Source: Chaetomium olivaceum (lineage: Eukaryota; Ascomycota; Sordariomycetes; Sordariales; Chaetomiaceae). Taken from it: a stretch of 64,000 bases of DNA. The position numbers and the translations under genes are program-made. How positions within the stretch are numbered: position 1 is the first letter of the stretch; every line of letters begins with the position of its first letter. A model generated the notes under the pieces. That model made no database searches, was not told where the DNA came from, and saw only the letters and a list, made by a program, of their open reading frames with translations. Shown in pieces: positions 20,825 through 32,915 of the stretch. The stretch spans positions 1 through 64,000 of the forward strand of contig JAYWVB010000074.1 of the NCBI GenBank assembly GCA_039881045.1. Direction: 5' to 3'.

Positions 20825-22873
20825 TCAAGGGAGCGCCAGGAACACCGCCTTCAGCTTCTCATAGTTGGGTGCCCCCAACCCCGTCACCGGATCCCACCCC
20901 TCCACCGCACTAAACCCCTTAGTGCCACAACCCGGGTTGTTTCCATCCACAACATCCTGAAACACCTCCGGATGGGCGTACAAGACCGGATTAATAAACC
21001 CCACCGGCCCCTTACCAACCTTCAGCCTCTCCCCATTAATCAGCGTGATCATCGCCCCAAACGTGGGCGCCGACGCCGACGTGCCCGAAAAGGCCATGAA
21101 CCCGCCGTCGATACCTGTGATGTAGTTTTTGCGCCGCCAGCGCCACGTCCGGGTACCCGCGCGCCTGCTGTGTGTTGTTGTAGCGCGACGCGTTGTAGCC
21201 GGGGTCGTGCTGCGCGTAGTAGCCCTTGATGGCGTCGGCTTGGTAGGACGGGAGCGAGAAGAGGTTGCTGAAGCCGCCGCCGGAGCCGAAGTCGTACGAG
21301 GCCACTTCAGGCGTGCCCACGAGCTTGCCGGCGGGCAGGGCCGTGCCGCCAACTGAGGTGATCCAGGGGCAGGTGCCGGGAAACACTGTTGTTGCTTGTT
21401 AGATTGAACTCGGGTTTTGGGGGGGGAGGGGTGAGGGGTGGAGGTGGCACATACTTGGGTTGAACTCGCCGTAGTCGGCCGCCACAGGGGTGTATGAGCC
21501 GTCGGGCTTGACGCACTGGCTCCTCAAGCCAGCAACGCCAGTGTCACCAGAGGAGAACAAGACGGTTACGCCCATCAGGCCAAGCTTCATGTACTCGGCG
21601 CACTCACGAGCACGGTAGCTGGCAGGCCGGGCATTCTCGTTGCCGCCGTACGACACCGAGATGACCTTGGTTGCGTTGTACACGCCGCACATGGGCTCGC
21701 CTGTATAAGCGCCGGGGGTGGCAGCGTCGTGCGGGTAAACGCCGTCCCAGACCGGATCATCGCCTCCGTCGGTTGTGCAGTAGGACCCGTCGATGGCGTC
21801 GAGGAAGTTGTTGTTAGTGGCCGGGTTCCAGGCCACGCTGTCGCCGACTTGATACAGCGTTACGTTCTGGGGGTGGGTGAGCGACATGGCGTAGCACAGG
21901 TCCAAGTTGGACTCGCCGCGGATTCCGGAGCCGGACTCGGTAGATAAGTAGCCCCCGTTGATGCCGTTGAAAATGGGGGAGGTTCCGTTGGCAATGTTGC
22001 CGTTGCCGTAAATGGAGAAGAAGGTGTTCAGGTCGTCTTGGTTGTAGCTCTGGGGAGCGAACTCCACGATGCCAAAACTGTTGCCCTCTACGGCCTCGGC
22101 ATTTTCCGGGATGTCATAACTGCCATAGTCAGCCCTGTAGGCCTGTGATACTCAATGCAAGCATGTACTTACAGAGCTCTTAGACATGCTGGGGTCGTCA
22201 CCTCGCTGCAGTCTTTCAATGGGTCGGCCTTGACATGCCCATGGGGAAGCTTCTTCTTGAGCTTGGGGGCAATCGCTTCCGCCCGCTTTTTGATATCGCG
22301 GGTGGTAACAACGGCCTCCCTCTCGTCAAACTGGATCGTGGGTGCAACCAGATCAATGTGTCTTTGAACGGTAATTGGGACGCTGTAAGACTCGCATGCA
22401 ACAAGTCGAGCTCCATCGGCATTTTCATAAACGCTGTAAGAGGTATTGAGGAGCGACTCGGCCTTGCCCACCGTGGTAGTAACCTTGATCCAGTTGCGGC
22501 CGGCCGTTTTCGAAATGTCGTCGCTGGCAACGCCCTCGCCGACTAGCCATTGCTCGGTTTCGGTGACGGCATCGTTGCTCGGGGCAAACGCCTCAGCAAC
22601 TTGCTCAGGCGACCAGTGCTGGCCGTATGTTTCGGACAGGGGGTTCGAGATGGCGTGGATGAACTCTTCGGCGCGTTCTAGGTTACGCTGCTTCAGCCCA
22701 ATGCGCAGGGTCAGAGGCGTGTCTGTGGCGGCACGGCCGACCTTGGTCCACTGGCCGTGGATGGCCTCCCGCTGCTCATGAGTCACTTTGGTAAGTGGGG
22801 ATGGAAGAGCATGGGCTGTGATGGCGAAAGCCACAGCCGCGAAGAGGGTGGACGCCACCCGAGTACAGACCAT
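20825..22873 (-). CDS. Secreted sedolisin / tripeptidyl-peptidase (S53)
   Basis: ATG at 22873 starts a signal peptide (MVCTRVASTLFAAVAFAITA) and a pro-domain of about 200 residues. The catalytic domain shows the sedolisin residues: Glu and Asp in RGESNLDLCYA, the oxyanion Asp in LFSSGDTGV and the nucleophile Ser in SGTSASAPTFG. Exons: 22873-22173, 22134-21455 and 21385-20825. The first intron is unusually short (38 nt), the second is 69 nt with GTATGT and CTAAC. The frame breaks in an A5 run (plus T5, 21126-21130) inside ALAAQ/NYITGIDG. Removing one A restores a 646-residue enzyme, the usual length for the family. Sedolisins are acidic extracellular endo- or tripeptidyl-peptidases that activate by removing the pro-domain. 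Confidence 0.9.
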
Positions 22874-24429
22874 GGTGTGATAAGTGAATGTGGCCGTGGA
22901 TGTCAAGAACCGGAACTTGGGTTTCAATGCAGCGTTTTACCATGGCCCTAAATACACATTTCTAATCTCGTATTCTCTCCTCCGTTCAGGAGACGTGATC
23001 TGAGAGCTTATTCAGAGGCGTGATGTCACCTACCAAATCAACCATTACCATGACTTACACCATTCTGCCCCTCTCCAGATATCTCGACGGGACAATGTCG
23101 TATTCTACAAGCCCACAATGAAGGGTGGGACTCCGGCCAATACCCGGGAGGAGATCTCTCGTGTTGGCCCTTGTCCTGGAGTGGTTGCTGATTCATACCC
23201 AGAGGCTAGCGCCCAATTTTCTTGGGCTTTGAGTATCAGTAATCGGCATTACCCTACTGGACATCTAGTGGCCTTCGCGAGACTATTCTCAAACCGGAAG
23301 GAATCACGCTTCTGTCGAGACGATATCCGGCGCTTCGTATACCCCAGACCAGCCCCTTGATCGGGGAGGGCCGAGAAGTTTTAAATAAACCTGTTGGAAA
23401 CCAACAGCCACGATTCCACGGTTATCACACAGATGATGGAGCTTACAACAGTGGGTTGGGATCCTCGGAGCATCCCTAAAGTCATCAATTGAAGGTTGTT
23501 CCTCTCTCTGTCTGTCCTTTCCCTCATCTTGTGTAAAATAGCTCGTCGTCAGCTTTTGGCCCCCCCCCCCACGTAGGCTGCATTGCGCCCACGTTGGGCA
23601 GCCATGCATGTTCTGCAACCGAATGTCCGAGTGCCAAGTGCCACAACTTCCAACAAAACCTGAGCCCCGATCATGATCGCCTATGCTTCAAAATCTTTCA
23701 TTTTTGGTTTTCACTTTTCTTATTTCTTGTTTCCTTTTCTTTTTCATTGTTTTCCTTTCCCTTTTTCTTTCTTTCTCTATTCTTTTTCTTCTTTTGTTTA
23801 ATTAGAAAGAACATTAACGGGTATTTCGAACGTTTTCACTCCAGGTCTCGCGTCAAAACCGCATAGTCCCAAACGTCCCTCTCTAAAACAAAGACCTAGT
23901 CACTGTAGTCAGAGAGTAACATTGTCAACTTCTTTTCCCTTACCTACGTCTCAACTGCTTATATTGGCTTGAGGTTGGCAATGTTCATGCATCAGCTTTT
24001 TTGATGGTCGTGGAGGGGAAGTAAGATGATGTACTAAAACTAACACAAACTTGGATGCGAATCAGGCAAGAACTCAAAGAGCGAGGTGTATTTACAAGTA
24101 GATACGATACATCGTTGATCGATTATGTGCAAATTTTCCCTTCGTGATTTGCATCTTCTCGTAGAGTCTTGGAATTTCAAATGGATCTTTCGGCTCAGCT
24201 GGATGCCGACTTGCGTCTTGGTGTCGACACGCAATCGGCTGTGGCAGGCCGACTGGGATTAGGGCATCGGATCATCACGCATAGCTATGTAGGCAGACAC
24301 CTACTGAGCGGATTTAAACAGTCGTTTCTTCAACAAAGGAAACTCCTAAAAGAGTGTATCTCATTCTATCGCCTTCCCCATTCTCTCCTCCCACTCCATC
24401 AACACACCCCCGACCACCAATCCCACCGT
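22874..24429. other. Intergenic region with a long pyrimidine-rich tract
   Basis: No supported gene. Positions 23695-23810 are an almost pure T/C tract on the plus strand. The rest has only short ORFs. It contains the sedolisin promoter at its left end and the terminator region of the caspase/CorA gene at its right end. Confidence 0.4.
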
Positions 24430-27400
24430 TTAAAAAGGCAACCCCCTCCCACTCCCTGCCTCATCCTCCGACTCAGCCCCCTCCTCCCCCAACCTCTGAT
24501 ACCTATCCCCCTTCTTCCCACCACCACCGCCCACACCACCAACACCACCACCTTTCCCCCACCACACCAACCCCTTTCCCTTTCCCTTCCACCCCCCCAC
24601 ATCAACGCCCTTCCCAACTCCCACTGAACCCCCAGAGCGTGACCGTGACCGTAACCCACCAAACGGCACCCACCCCCCAGCCAGCACCTCCTTCACAACA
24701 TCCCCCACCCTCTCCCTCGCCGCCGCCCAATTCACCACCACCACAAACAGCAACGCCGCGATCGCCGCTATGGCAGACGACGCGAGCATGTAGCGCGCGG
24801 GCGTGAAGGTGAAGAAGGGCACGTGTTGCGGCGTGGTGGAGTGGGCTCGGGCGCCGTCGTCCGTTCCGGCGGTCTGGGTCTGGGTGGGGTTATGGCTGTG
24901 GTTATGCGGGTTGGAGTGTACGAGGAGAGCGGTGAGTGTGAAGGGGAGGAAGGAGACGGCTATGGTGAGGAGGGCGATGCTGGTTTGGGTGGCGCTGTGC
25001 GTTGTGAGGGTGGAGAGCTGTGGAGATGGGGGGTTAGTTAGTTATGTGTTGGAATGAGTGGAGGAGTTGGTGGGTTGGGGATGGTCGTGTAAAAGCGGGA
25101 GGGGAGTGTGGGGACAGGGTGATAGGACTCACGCGAGTGATGACAGTTCGCAGGTCGGTTGTGTGGTGAAGCATGGAGGACTGAAGAGCGCGCAGCTTGT
25201 GCATGTTGGCTTCGATGTTGCGGGTGGGGGATGGCGTTCCGGTGGGGAATTGTCGAGGTCGAAGTAGGTGAGGTCGATCTCCTTGAACCGTTCCCAAGCG
25301 GAAATTGTACCGTCCAGGCCTTGTATGAGCTCCTCCAGTGTCTGCAACGCGCTTTCGGTGATGCGTTGCGCCCGGCGATCGTTAACGTTGCGGGCCTGTA
25401 CGCAGATTAGCTTGGGTGCGGCAAGAAAGCATGGGCCTAGTGGTGAAGAACTTACGTGGGTCTTAAGCGCCTTCAAAACCTGTTGCACAGAGTTCTGCCA
25501 CTCCTCCGTCACCTCCTCCACGCACGACTCCATAACCCGCAGGAAGTAATCCCTCGCGTCAGAGACCGAGCTGTCAGCCATCCGGCGTCCGCAGGTCAAC
25601 GGATCCAGGGCAGCCACTCCTTGTGTGGCTTGGTAGAACCGCACGTCGTGCCTGCTCTCGCCGCCGTCATGGTAGGTGTCGAAGAGGCCGTACGCGGTCC
25701 AGTGACGGTTATCGACGCCCACGATCGTACACGAGATCTGGGCCTCGTGGATATATGTTTGAGTGCTGCGGGACCGGTTAAGGAACCCGACGCTTTTTGA
25801 GCTCCTCAGCGGATCGTTGCTGCTGCCAACTCGTTTGTCGAAAGATGGGTTCTTACCCTGCCTCCATGACAAGAATGGGGTGGAAGGAGAGGTGGAAACC
25901 CCGGTTTCCAGGCTGTTAAGATTTCAGTGACATGTCGTAATGTTAAAGCAGCGGGTTACGTACATGAAGCTTTACGTCCATTCCGGGCTGGAAGCTCAGA
26001 TGTTGGTAAACAAAGTCTCTGAGTGGGAGGGTTTCCCTCTCGGAAGCCGTGGAGGCAAGGGCCAAAGCACTGGCGGGATCGAGGTTGGTAACATAGCTGG
26101 TAATGTTAGATCAGCAGCATCAGGAGTGGGATAGAGGGTGCTTCTTACACTGAACGCCTCTTGGGAGACAAGTCGTCGTCCTTCGCCTCGGTGTCAATTA
26201 ACTGCGGTACGGGCCTCTAGTCATCTTATTAGCACGGTCTTGCCAAACACACACCACGGTAACGTACTGATGCCAAGGCTTGGTAGAGTTGACCCTGGCT
26301 AAGGAACCGCATGCCATTTATCGGGGAATGAGGACTCATCGGTGACGGCTCATCGAAGATCGCAACCGGTTCAGGGGAAACCTCCTGGCCACTTGACAAG
26401 GCTTCGAAGCTCGCCGGAGCGCAAAAGTCCCGGATCTCGTCGTAGAGGTACCGTATGGACGGGCTATCCGCATTCTGAACAAAAGCCCGAATGATCCTTG
26501 CCGCTTTGCTGGTCTTGTCATCCCCCGGCATCTCGGCGAGGGTCAGGCAGTACGGCACGTTCTCGGCGGCATCGATTCCCGTACGATCCTCATCGAATGA
26601 CTTTGGCCAAAGAGGAGGGGCGATATATGTTTCCCTCAAGTCATTGGCCGAACGCCTACTCCTGCGGCTGGTCCGTCTCTGGGAGCTTCCGGAGTCAGAT
26701 TCATCCTCATCGACTGACTCCTGCACGAATGTGTCCTCGAGCTCGTCCACATCCGACCCCATCAACATGCGGCGGAACTCGGAGATGTGGTTACCGCCCG
26801 TGGTGTATGCAATAAACGAGATAGCCGGCGACGAGGGCAGGAGATCCCAGACAGCCAGAGGCAGCTCGAGGAGCAACACCGTCCCGAAGCTGGGGAACAC
26901 TGCGGATATCTGAATGCTTTTGGCACCCTCTGGCGCGTCGAGCAGCCATTGCCTCCATTTCTCGGCGTCGATGTGCTGGTCGCGGAGTCGGCAGGTCACC
27001 AGGATGCCGGGTCCTTCCGTAATAATGTCGGACTGACCGGTCGGGGCGTTCAGTTGGATGAGCGACTCTTCGGAATGTATTTGGGCTTGGGGCGGGAGGG
27101 GGGTGAGAACGATCGTCTTAGGCTTCCTCGAGAGGAAGGAATGAACGGGGGTTCGCCGACGCGGCCGTTCGAACATCGGTTGCCCTGTGCGGCGATCCAC
27201 CTGAACGATGGAGTAGGAATCGTCCGTAAACGAGATGTTTGGCGTCCAGACTTGTAGTCGATTGATGAGCCTCCTGTGGAGTTCGACCATGGACAGCCAG
27301 TCGGTGGTGTGCGCAGCGTGTGCGAGCTCCTGAACAAGGGAGGCAGTAAAAGAATCGTTGTCTCCTTCACTCTGGCTCGTGTCAAAGCCACCTGCTGCTA

Positions 27401-28006
27401 GGGTCTCAACCACTCCGTTTCCAATAAACGTGTCCCTGGCCTCGTAGGGGTGGAGGCAGTCGTGCAGGAGCAAGACATCGCAATCAATTTCGCCGAGGAA
27501 CGAGTGGAGTATGGATGACTGGACCGTGGGCGAGTCTCGGCTCCGACTGGTATCGTGTTAGGCACGGACAAGTAATCAGGGAAGAGAAACACTTACTTGG
27601 CTGCCCACACGGGGCCCCCACCGGATTGCTCACTTGGGCGGGCATGCCCACCATAGTACAAGATCAGGAGGTTCCCTTCTTGACTATGAGCATCTACCAA
27701 ATCGGCAACTTTCCGCGATACCTCAACGGCCGACCGTCTCGATGGAATCTTCCAGTATTCGGTGTCGTAGTGGTACAAGCCCCTGAATACTGATTCCAAG
27801 TTCCTCACTTCGGTCTCGACGCCAAGATCATCCTTGTCCCAGGTCATGAGTAGAACCTTGACCTTTCTGTACCGGGTGGCAAACCGGTCTGGCCATGCTG
27901 CCGACACGGCGTCTGTGAGGTGTGATAGAAATGACGAAAAGTCGGCCATGTGGAAACCCGCCGAGGAGGTGTCGTGTGTGGTGGTCTTGATAGAGGAAGA
28001 GTCCAT
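24430..28006 (-). CDS. Caspase-like domain fused to a CorA-like membrane domain
   Basis: Seven exons join in phase: 28006-27597, 27546-26268, 26201-26149, 26096-25964, 25912-25456, 25395-25133 and 25017-24430. Residues about 45-240 form a caspase-like p20 fold (VKVLLMTWDKDDLG, LLILYYGGHA, CDVLLLHDCLHPY) with His121 and Cys167 as the putative dyad. From residue about 581 the protein turns into a fungal CorA-like region (YVTNLDPASALALA, YIHEAQISCTIVG, RHWTAYGLFDTYHDGG, GLDGTISAWERFKEIDLTYF). Two membrane segments lie near 876-898 and 930-955, and the tail is Gly/Lys-rich. Without the 51-nt GTAAGA...CAG intron at 26148-26097 translation would stop at 26145, so two separate genes are the alternative. 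The last part carries two one-base frame changes, in the GGGG run 25877-25880 and the G5 run 25226-25230, which cancel. Total about 1060 residues. Membrane-localised; a death-effector role is inference. Confidence 0.7.
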
Positions 28007-29457
28007 AATGAGACCCTGGGAATGCGCTAATCGTACAAAGAGGGAGCAGAGAATTAGTGTACAAAAAGCTAGAAACATGCTGGACGCATCTCGATGCTCT
28101 CAAACAGGTGCCGGCCACAGTCAAGGAGGTGGTGGCCAGCCGTATATCAGGCACTTGACGCGGCCATCGTGCCCAATCATGACCATGGTGCCCCTTTTGA
28201 CGGGAGGATCCAACGTGGAAACGACCATTGGGCAGCACAAATCAAGGCGACTCTCGTTTATTTTCCGATCGTTGTTGGCACCAAAAAAGCTGCGACTCGC
28301 GCTTGTGTCAGTCTGATCCGGGCTGACGGGTGACGTGTCTCGACAAGAAGGGGTCGGTTGGCTCGTGATTGCTAAGGCGAGCAAGGCGCCTCGTGTCAAG
28401 CCCCTACTGAACAGCTAAAAATTGACAATTTGTTCTGGGCATAGGAGATGATTGGGCAGTGGAGGGCATTACCCAGTTATCGTGGCGGGTGCTTGGCTGC
28501 CGACCATTCAGGACAAAGCCCATTGGCGTCCGGGTTGGGCAATGAGCGACTTGCTGCGCTTCAGAATCGTCAAGGCCATACAGCTTACGCAGCTCCTCGG
28601 TCGGAATGCATGGTTGATATCTTCGTTATCTTATTCGACTGTCGGCGTCTTCAGGAACCCCGGGTACACGACCAGAAGACTTAACAGCTCTCAGTGTTTC
28701 GAGGCCTTTTTGCGCAAAGCGGTAGATGTATGTACTGTACAAAGATACTTGCAGCATGCACATTCGATGACACGGACATAGACCGGCCCGGGTTTCCTTC
28801 GACTTTCCCTCTTCTTGGCTGCTGGTCTCTGGGCACCAAATTTCTCGGAGTATTTATTTCCACATGCGACCAAATATGATTCCGTTGTAAAGGGAATTCT
28901 AAGAGAACCGCGATGACGTCTGCTGGGGTCGAATAACCCGCTCCGCAAGGGACAACGGCACCCTGAGCGACGATGTAACCTAGCGCGGGCGGCCGCGGCT
29001 AAACGGTCTCATATTTACCTTGGTATTGCACCTGTATGCAGGTGGGTCCCAGCTGTTTCAGACGGCAGTTCGGGAGATCAACAGGCGGTTAACCTGGAGG
29101 GATGCGTGGGGAGGCGGTCTGGTAATTGGTGGGAAGTTTGGAATGCTTGGCTAGTGCCAGGTGCCAGGCTTGAACATATATGATCTCCATAGAGAGATAC
29201 CAGGTTCGGCAGTCTCGGAGGAAGGATCGCATCGCAGGTATAAAGTGTGGATAGAGGACGCACCAGGAACAGGGCCGTTTGTGGGGATCTTGCGTGTTCA
29301 CGCGGGAGGGAGTGTTTGGCCATGGTTGGATGCGAAAAGGGGTGGGCGAGATGAAATTATATAGGGGACGGCGGAATTCCTTTGGGTGCGTGGTTTCGAC
29401 AGCCACCCTTCTATCGCGCCTGTGCCCTCAGCCCTATCAACATACCCCCCGGTCAAG
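28007..29457. other. Divergent intergenic region, no gene seen
   Basis: About 1.45 kb between two divergently transcribed genes, with short ORFs only. It should contain both promoters. Confidence 0.4.
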
Positions 29458-31510
29458 ATGGGTTTGTCTTGGGGGGCATCATTGGCCTTGTTGCTGGCCA
29501 CTGGCGCAGTAGGCAATCCAGTCCTGCGGCCACGCCAAATACCATGGCCAGAACCAATCCCAGCATCCTCCATCGGCCCCTTAACTGGTCATCAATACAA
29601 CCCCCGCCATCACGACGATCCGTCAGCAAATTCGCCTCCGTCAAAGCCACCGCGGCGACGTCCGCCCCTCCCTTATCCGTTGATTGGCGCAACCGTGATG
29701 GGCTCAACTACATCACCACGGCCCAAGACCAGGGCGTCTGCAACAGCTGCTGGGCCTTCGCGGCAGCGGCCCTGATCGAGTCGATGGTGCGCATCGAGCA
29801 CGGGGTATGGAGCAAGCGCAGCGAGGCCGACGTGCACGACGGGGTGGGGGCGTCATGCCCAAGCGTCGGCAACGCCGAGGAGACCCTTGCGTGGGTGGCT
29901 GGCCAGGGGCCCGATTTCCTCAACGACCCGACGAAACCGCGACCGGGCATTGCGGACTGGCCGTGTGATCCGTACGAGGCGACGTTGCACGGCTATGAGC
30001 ATTGTGCGGACCGGAACGGGAGGACGACGCATATCCCGTATTTCCAGTCGCTGGGCATGATTGAGGACCAGAAGAGGTGGCTGGATGAGTATGGCCCGTT
30101 GATTGTTACGTTTATTCTTTACAAAGACTTTGGGTCATGGAAACCGACGAGCGCGGGCGACGTTTACAAGTGGGATGGAGTCTCAGAGTCGACGGGGAAT
30201 CACCTCACGATTGTTGTGGGATATGACGATGACAAGCAGGCATGGATCATGAAGAATTCGTGGGGGCCGAGCTGGGGAGAGAACGGATTTGTTTACTATG
30301 CGTGAGTCCCCGCTGGCTTGATGCTGTCTAACCCCACCACTACGGCTGAGTAAGTTCTAACACGCCAAGGTTAGATATGAACAAGCCAACATTGACAGTT
30401 GGACCAAATACGGAGTTGCCAACGTCAACCCGGATCCCTGGACCCGCAAGCGGCACCAAAGCGGAAGCATGCTTCAGTCGGGCAACGGTGACACGCACCG
30501 GAATTTTGAGCTTCTCCTGAGCGAGTCCACAGGTTCTGGCTTTGCCCACGTTTCCCGCGACAGCAACACTACGACATGGAGCAAGGTCAACGAGATCGAA
30601 GGGAGCGGTCTGAGCGGCCACCAGCGATCGTCGGGACATCCTTCAACCGGGATTTCCATTCGGTTGGTGTTGACAAGAATCAAATCTTGCGGCAATGGGC
30701 GTACAGCCAGTCGGCAAAGAAATGGTCGTCAGTTTCGACGATCGAGGGCAAAGGCATTGATGGTTTCCCCGGTTTGGCCCAGAGACGGTACCCAGTTGGT
30801 TTTGGTCGTCAAGCATGCTGATGGGACCTTGAACGAAGTAAGCCTGGTCTCCTGTTATTGTCATAGTAAAGTGCTAACAGTGGAAGTGGCAACAACCCCC
30901 CAATAGCACCACCTGGACCCTCTCAAACTCTCCCATCGCGAGCGACATCGCGCAAAGTGGACCCTCCCTCGTCCAATCCAACGTTGCCCTCAATATCTAT
31001 GACCCCCAAAGCATCTCGCGTGGCAATATCTACACCGTGGCCGTTCGTGCCGACGGAAAGTTGCAGCTCTTCTGGCGCGGCGGCGAGGACACTGCGAAAT
31101 GGTCTGCTGGTGAGGTGTTTGGCTTGGGCATCCCGCTGGACACACCACCAGTTATGATCCAGGACTACTTCAACACGGCCAACGAGACCAGTATTGGCGG
31201 TTTCCAGCTTGCCGTTGCTGTTGACGGCAGCGTGCAACATTGGGAAAGAATCAATGACGACATCCAACGAGAGCCTCCTGTGGAGGGTGAACAGGGGAAG
31301 TGGAAGTTGGTCGAGACCGCTGGGTCAGGGGTGAAGCATGTCTGGACGTTGGTTCAGGGGAGCTTCGATCAAAAGATTCATATGGTGACGGAAGGAGAGG
31401 ATGGGCAGTTATCCTACTGGGAGCGAGATGGCAAGTGGGTCGAGGTTGAGAAGTTGCCTGCGTTAAGTGATGCAAGCTGGCCAAGGTCTGACCCGGTGAC
31501 GGGTGGCTAA
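29458..31510 (+). CDS. Secreted papain-like cysteine protease with lectin-like repeat C-terminus
   Basis: ATG 29458 opens a signal peptide (MGLSWGASLALLLATGAVG). The C1A protease core has the Cys nucleophile in DQGVCNSCWAFAAA, His in GNHLTIVVGYDDD and Asn in IMKNSWGPSWGENGF. The C-terminal half (from about residue 300) has repeated short blades ending in W-rich strands: QLFWRGGEDTAKW, VQHWERINDD, LSYWERDGKW. This resembles fungal fucose-lectin-type beta-propellers. Exons: 29458-30301, 30375-30837 and 30881-31510. The frame changes in the C5 run 29601-29605, the GG at 30616-30617 and the CCC at 30778-30780. The net correction gives exactly 646 codons, which favours sequence error over decay. 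A protease tethered to a sugar-binding module is the inferred role. Confidence 0.75.
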
Positions 31511-31767
31511 GCTGTGGAACGAGTACCGCAAGGTGGGTTTAGAGGAATACCAAAACGGGAAATAAACTCCCCCTTTATATGATGTTGGAATTAATGCCGT
31601 TACCGATCATATTTCACTCAGACAACGGCAACACATTGCACTTTAACTATTACCACCGTACGATGCGTAACAAGGATCAGTGCCACTGACATTTCTGATA
31701 ACGTCAACCCCCCCCGGCTACCCCAACCCTGTCTAGTACGTTTCTCTTCCAAATCTCTAGTCTAACT

Positions 31768-32557
31768 CTATAGCTTTGCCTTCACCCTCTTCAACCCCTC
31801 GTCCACCCCTCTTTTATCCCCCTGCAACGCAGCCAACATTACCTCGTCAGCCCCCGGAATAACCATCTCAAAGATTGTCCCCGCCCCCAACAACCGCATA
31901 CTCAAAATACCCACACCTCGCAATCGGCCTTGTTTTCCTCACATCCAACCGCCCCCTCTCATCCAGCGCCCACTCCGCAATGTGCACTCCCACCACCTTC
32001 CCAATCACCACATCCACGCTCCCCACCGGACCATGCCCAGGCAACCGCACCGTCGAATGATACACACACTCAAACTTAACTGGACTAGCCTTGACCATCG
32101 GGACCGGATTCCCCCTCCCACCGCCGCCACCATCCCCATCCCCAGGACCATCCCCCGGCAAACACCGACTAAACTCCTTCTCCAACCCGGCCACCCCAAA
32201 CTCGTCCACCCCATGCTCCAGTGGCTGTGCCGTCACATTGACCGCCTCCCTCAACTCATACGTCGCCAGGCTCCACGCAAACTTCCCCGTCGCTTCGACG
32301 TTGCGCACGGTATCTTTGCGGGTGCCGGAGTCAGTGGTCTGGTTGGCAGAAAAAAGCACGTAAGGCGGGTCGAAGGTTAAGGGGGCGAACTGGCTATATG
32401 GGGCCAGGTTGTGGGATGGTTGTGGGTTTGGGTCGGAGGGGGTTGGCGGTGGGAGGGGGGAGGTGGTGGAGATCCAACCGATGGGGCGCGGAATTACGCA
32501 GGCTTTAAAGGGGTCGTAACGGAGGTTATGGGGGGTCTTGCCGGGTTGGTAGAACAT
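31768..32557 (-). CDS. Flavin reductase-like / FMN-binding split-barrel protein
   Basis: ATG at 32557 begins MFYQPGKTPHNLRYDPF, followed by ACVIPRPIGWISTTS, APYSQFAPLTFDPPYVLFSA and KFECVYHSTVRLPG. This pattern is typical of the flavin-reductase-like (DIM6/NTAB) family, which binds FMN and often reduces or carries flavin for partner oxygenases. No signal peptide. Family members are usually about 200-260 residues. The ORF is interrupted near its end in the C5 run 31884-31888. With one base fewer it continues as GAGTIFEMVIPGADEV to a stop at 31768, giving 262 residues. The gene converges with the cysteine protease gene and lies just downstream of the FAD oxidoreductase. Confidence 0.8.
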
Positions 32558-32915
32558 TGTTCGCTGTCTTCCTTTTCTTTTGGTTCGGGTATGTGGGTTT
32601 AGAAGGGTTTGGCGGGTGAACCGGTATTTATTACCGGGCAATGGCGTTCGGTCAAGTCGTCGTGATCGATGGTTCTGGTGCGAGGTATGACGAGAGGTTG
32701 AACCCGAAGATGTGACGCAAAACTGTGACGCAGGTCTCGGAGTTGGGGGAGACCAGATGAACGCTTCCCCACATTGGAACTTACAATCCCGTCTGTCGTC
32801 CCTTCTGGAAGGTTTAATTGGGCAGCTGCTGCCCGATGAAGCGGGAGAGCAGGTAAATTCCGGAAATCTACGAAAAGTCCCATGGTACATTACATATACG
32901 GCTCCCCTCTCACCC

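Noticed and set aside
23695..23810. Pyrimidine tract as the poly(A) tail of a LINE element on the minus strand
   Set aside because: The tract is mixed T/C rather than poly(T), and no reverse transcriptase remains or target duplication are visible next to it.
24430..28006. Treating the caspase-like and CorA-like parts as two separate genes
   Set aside because: The downstream part has no start codon, begins after a clean acceptor 51 nt from a GTAAGA donor, and all seven exons are in phase. The two-gene option is kept only as the alternative.
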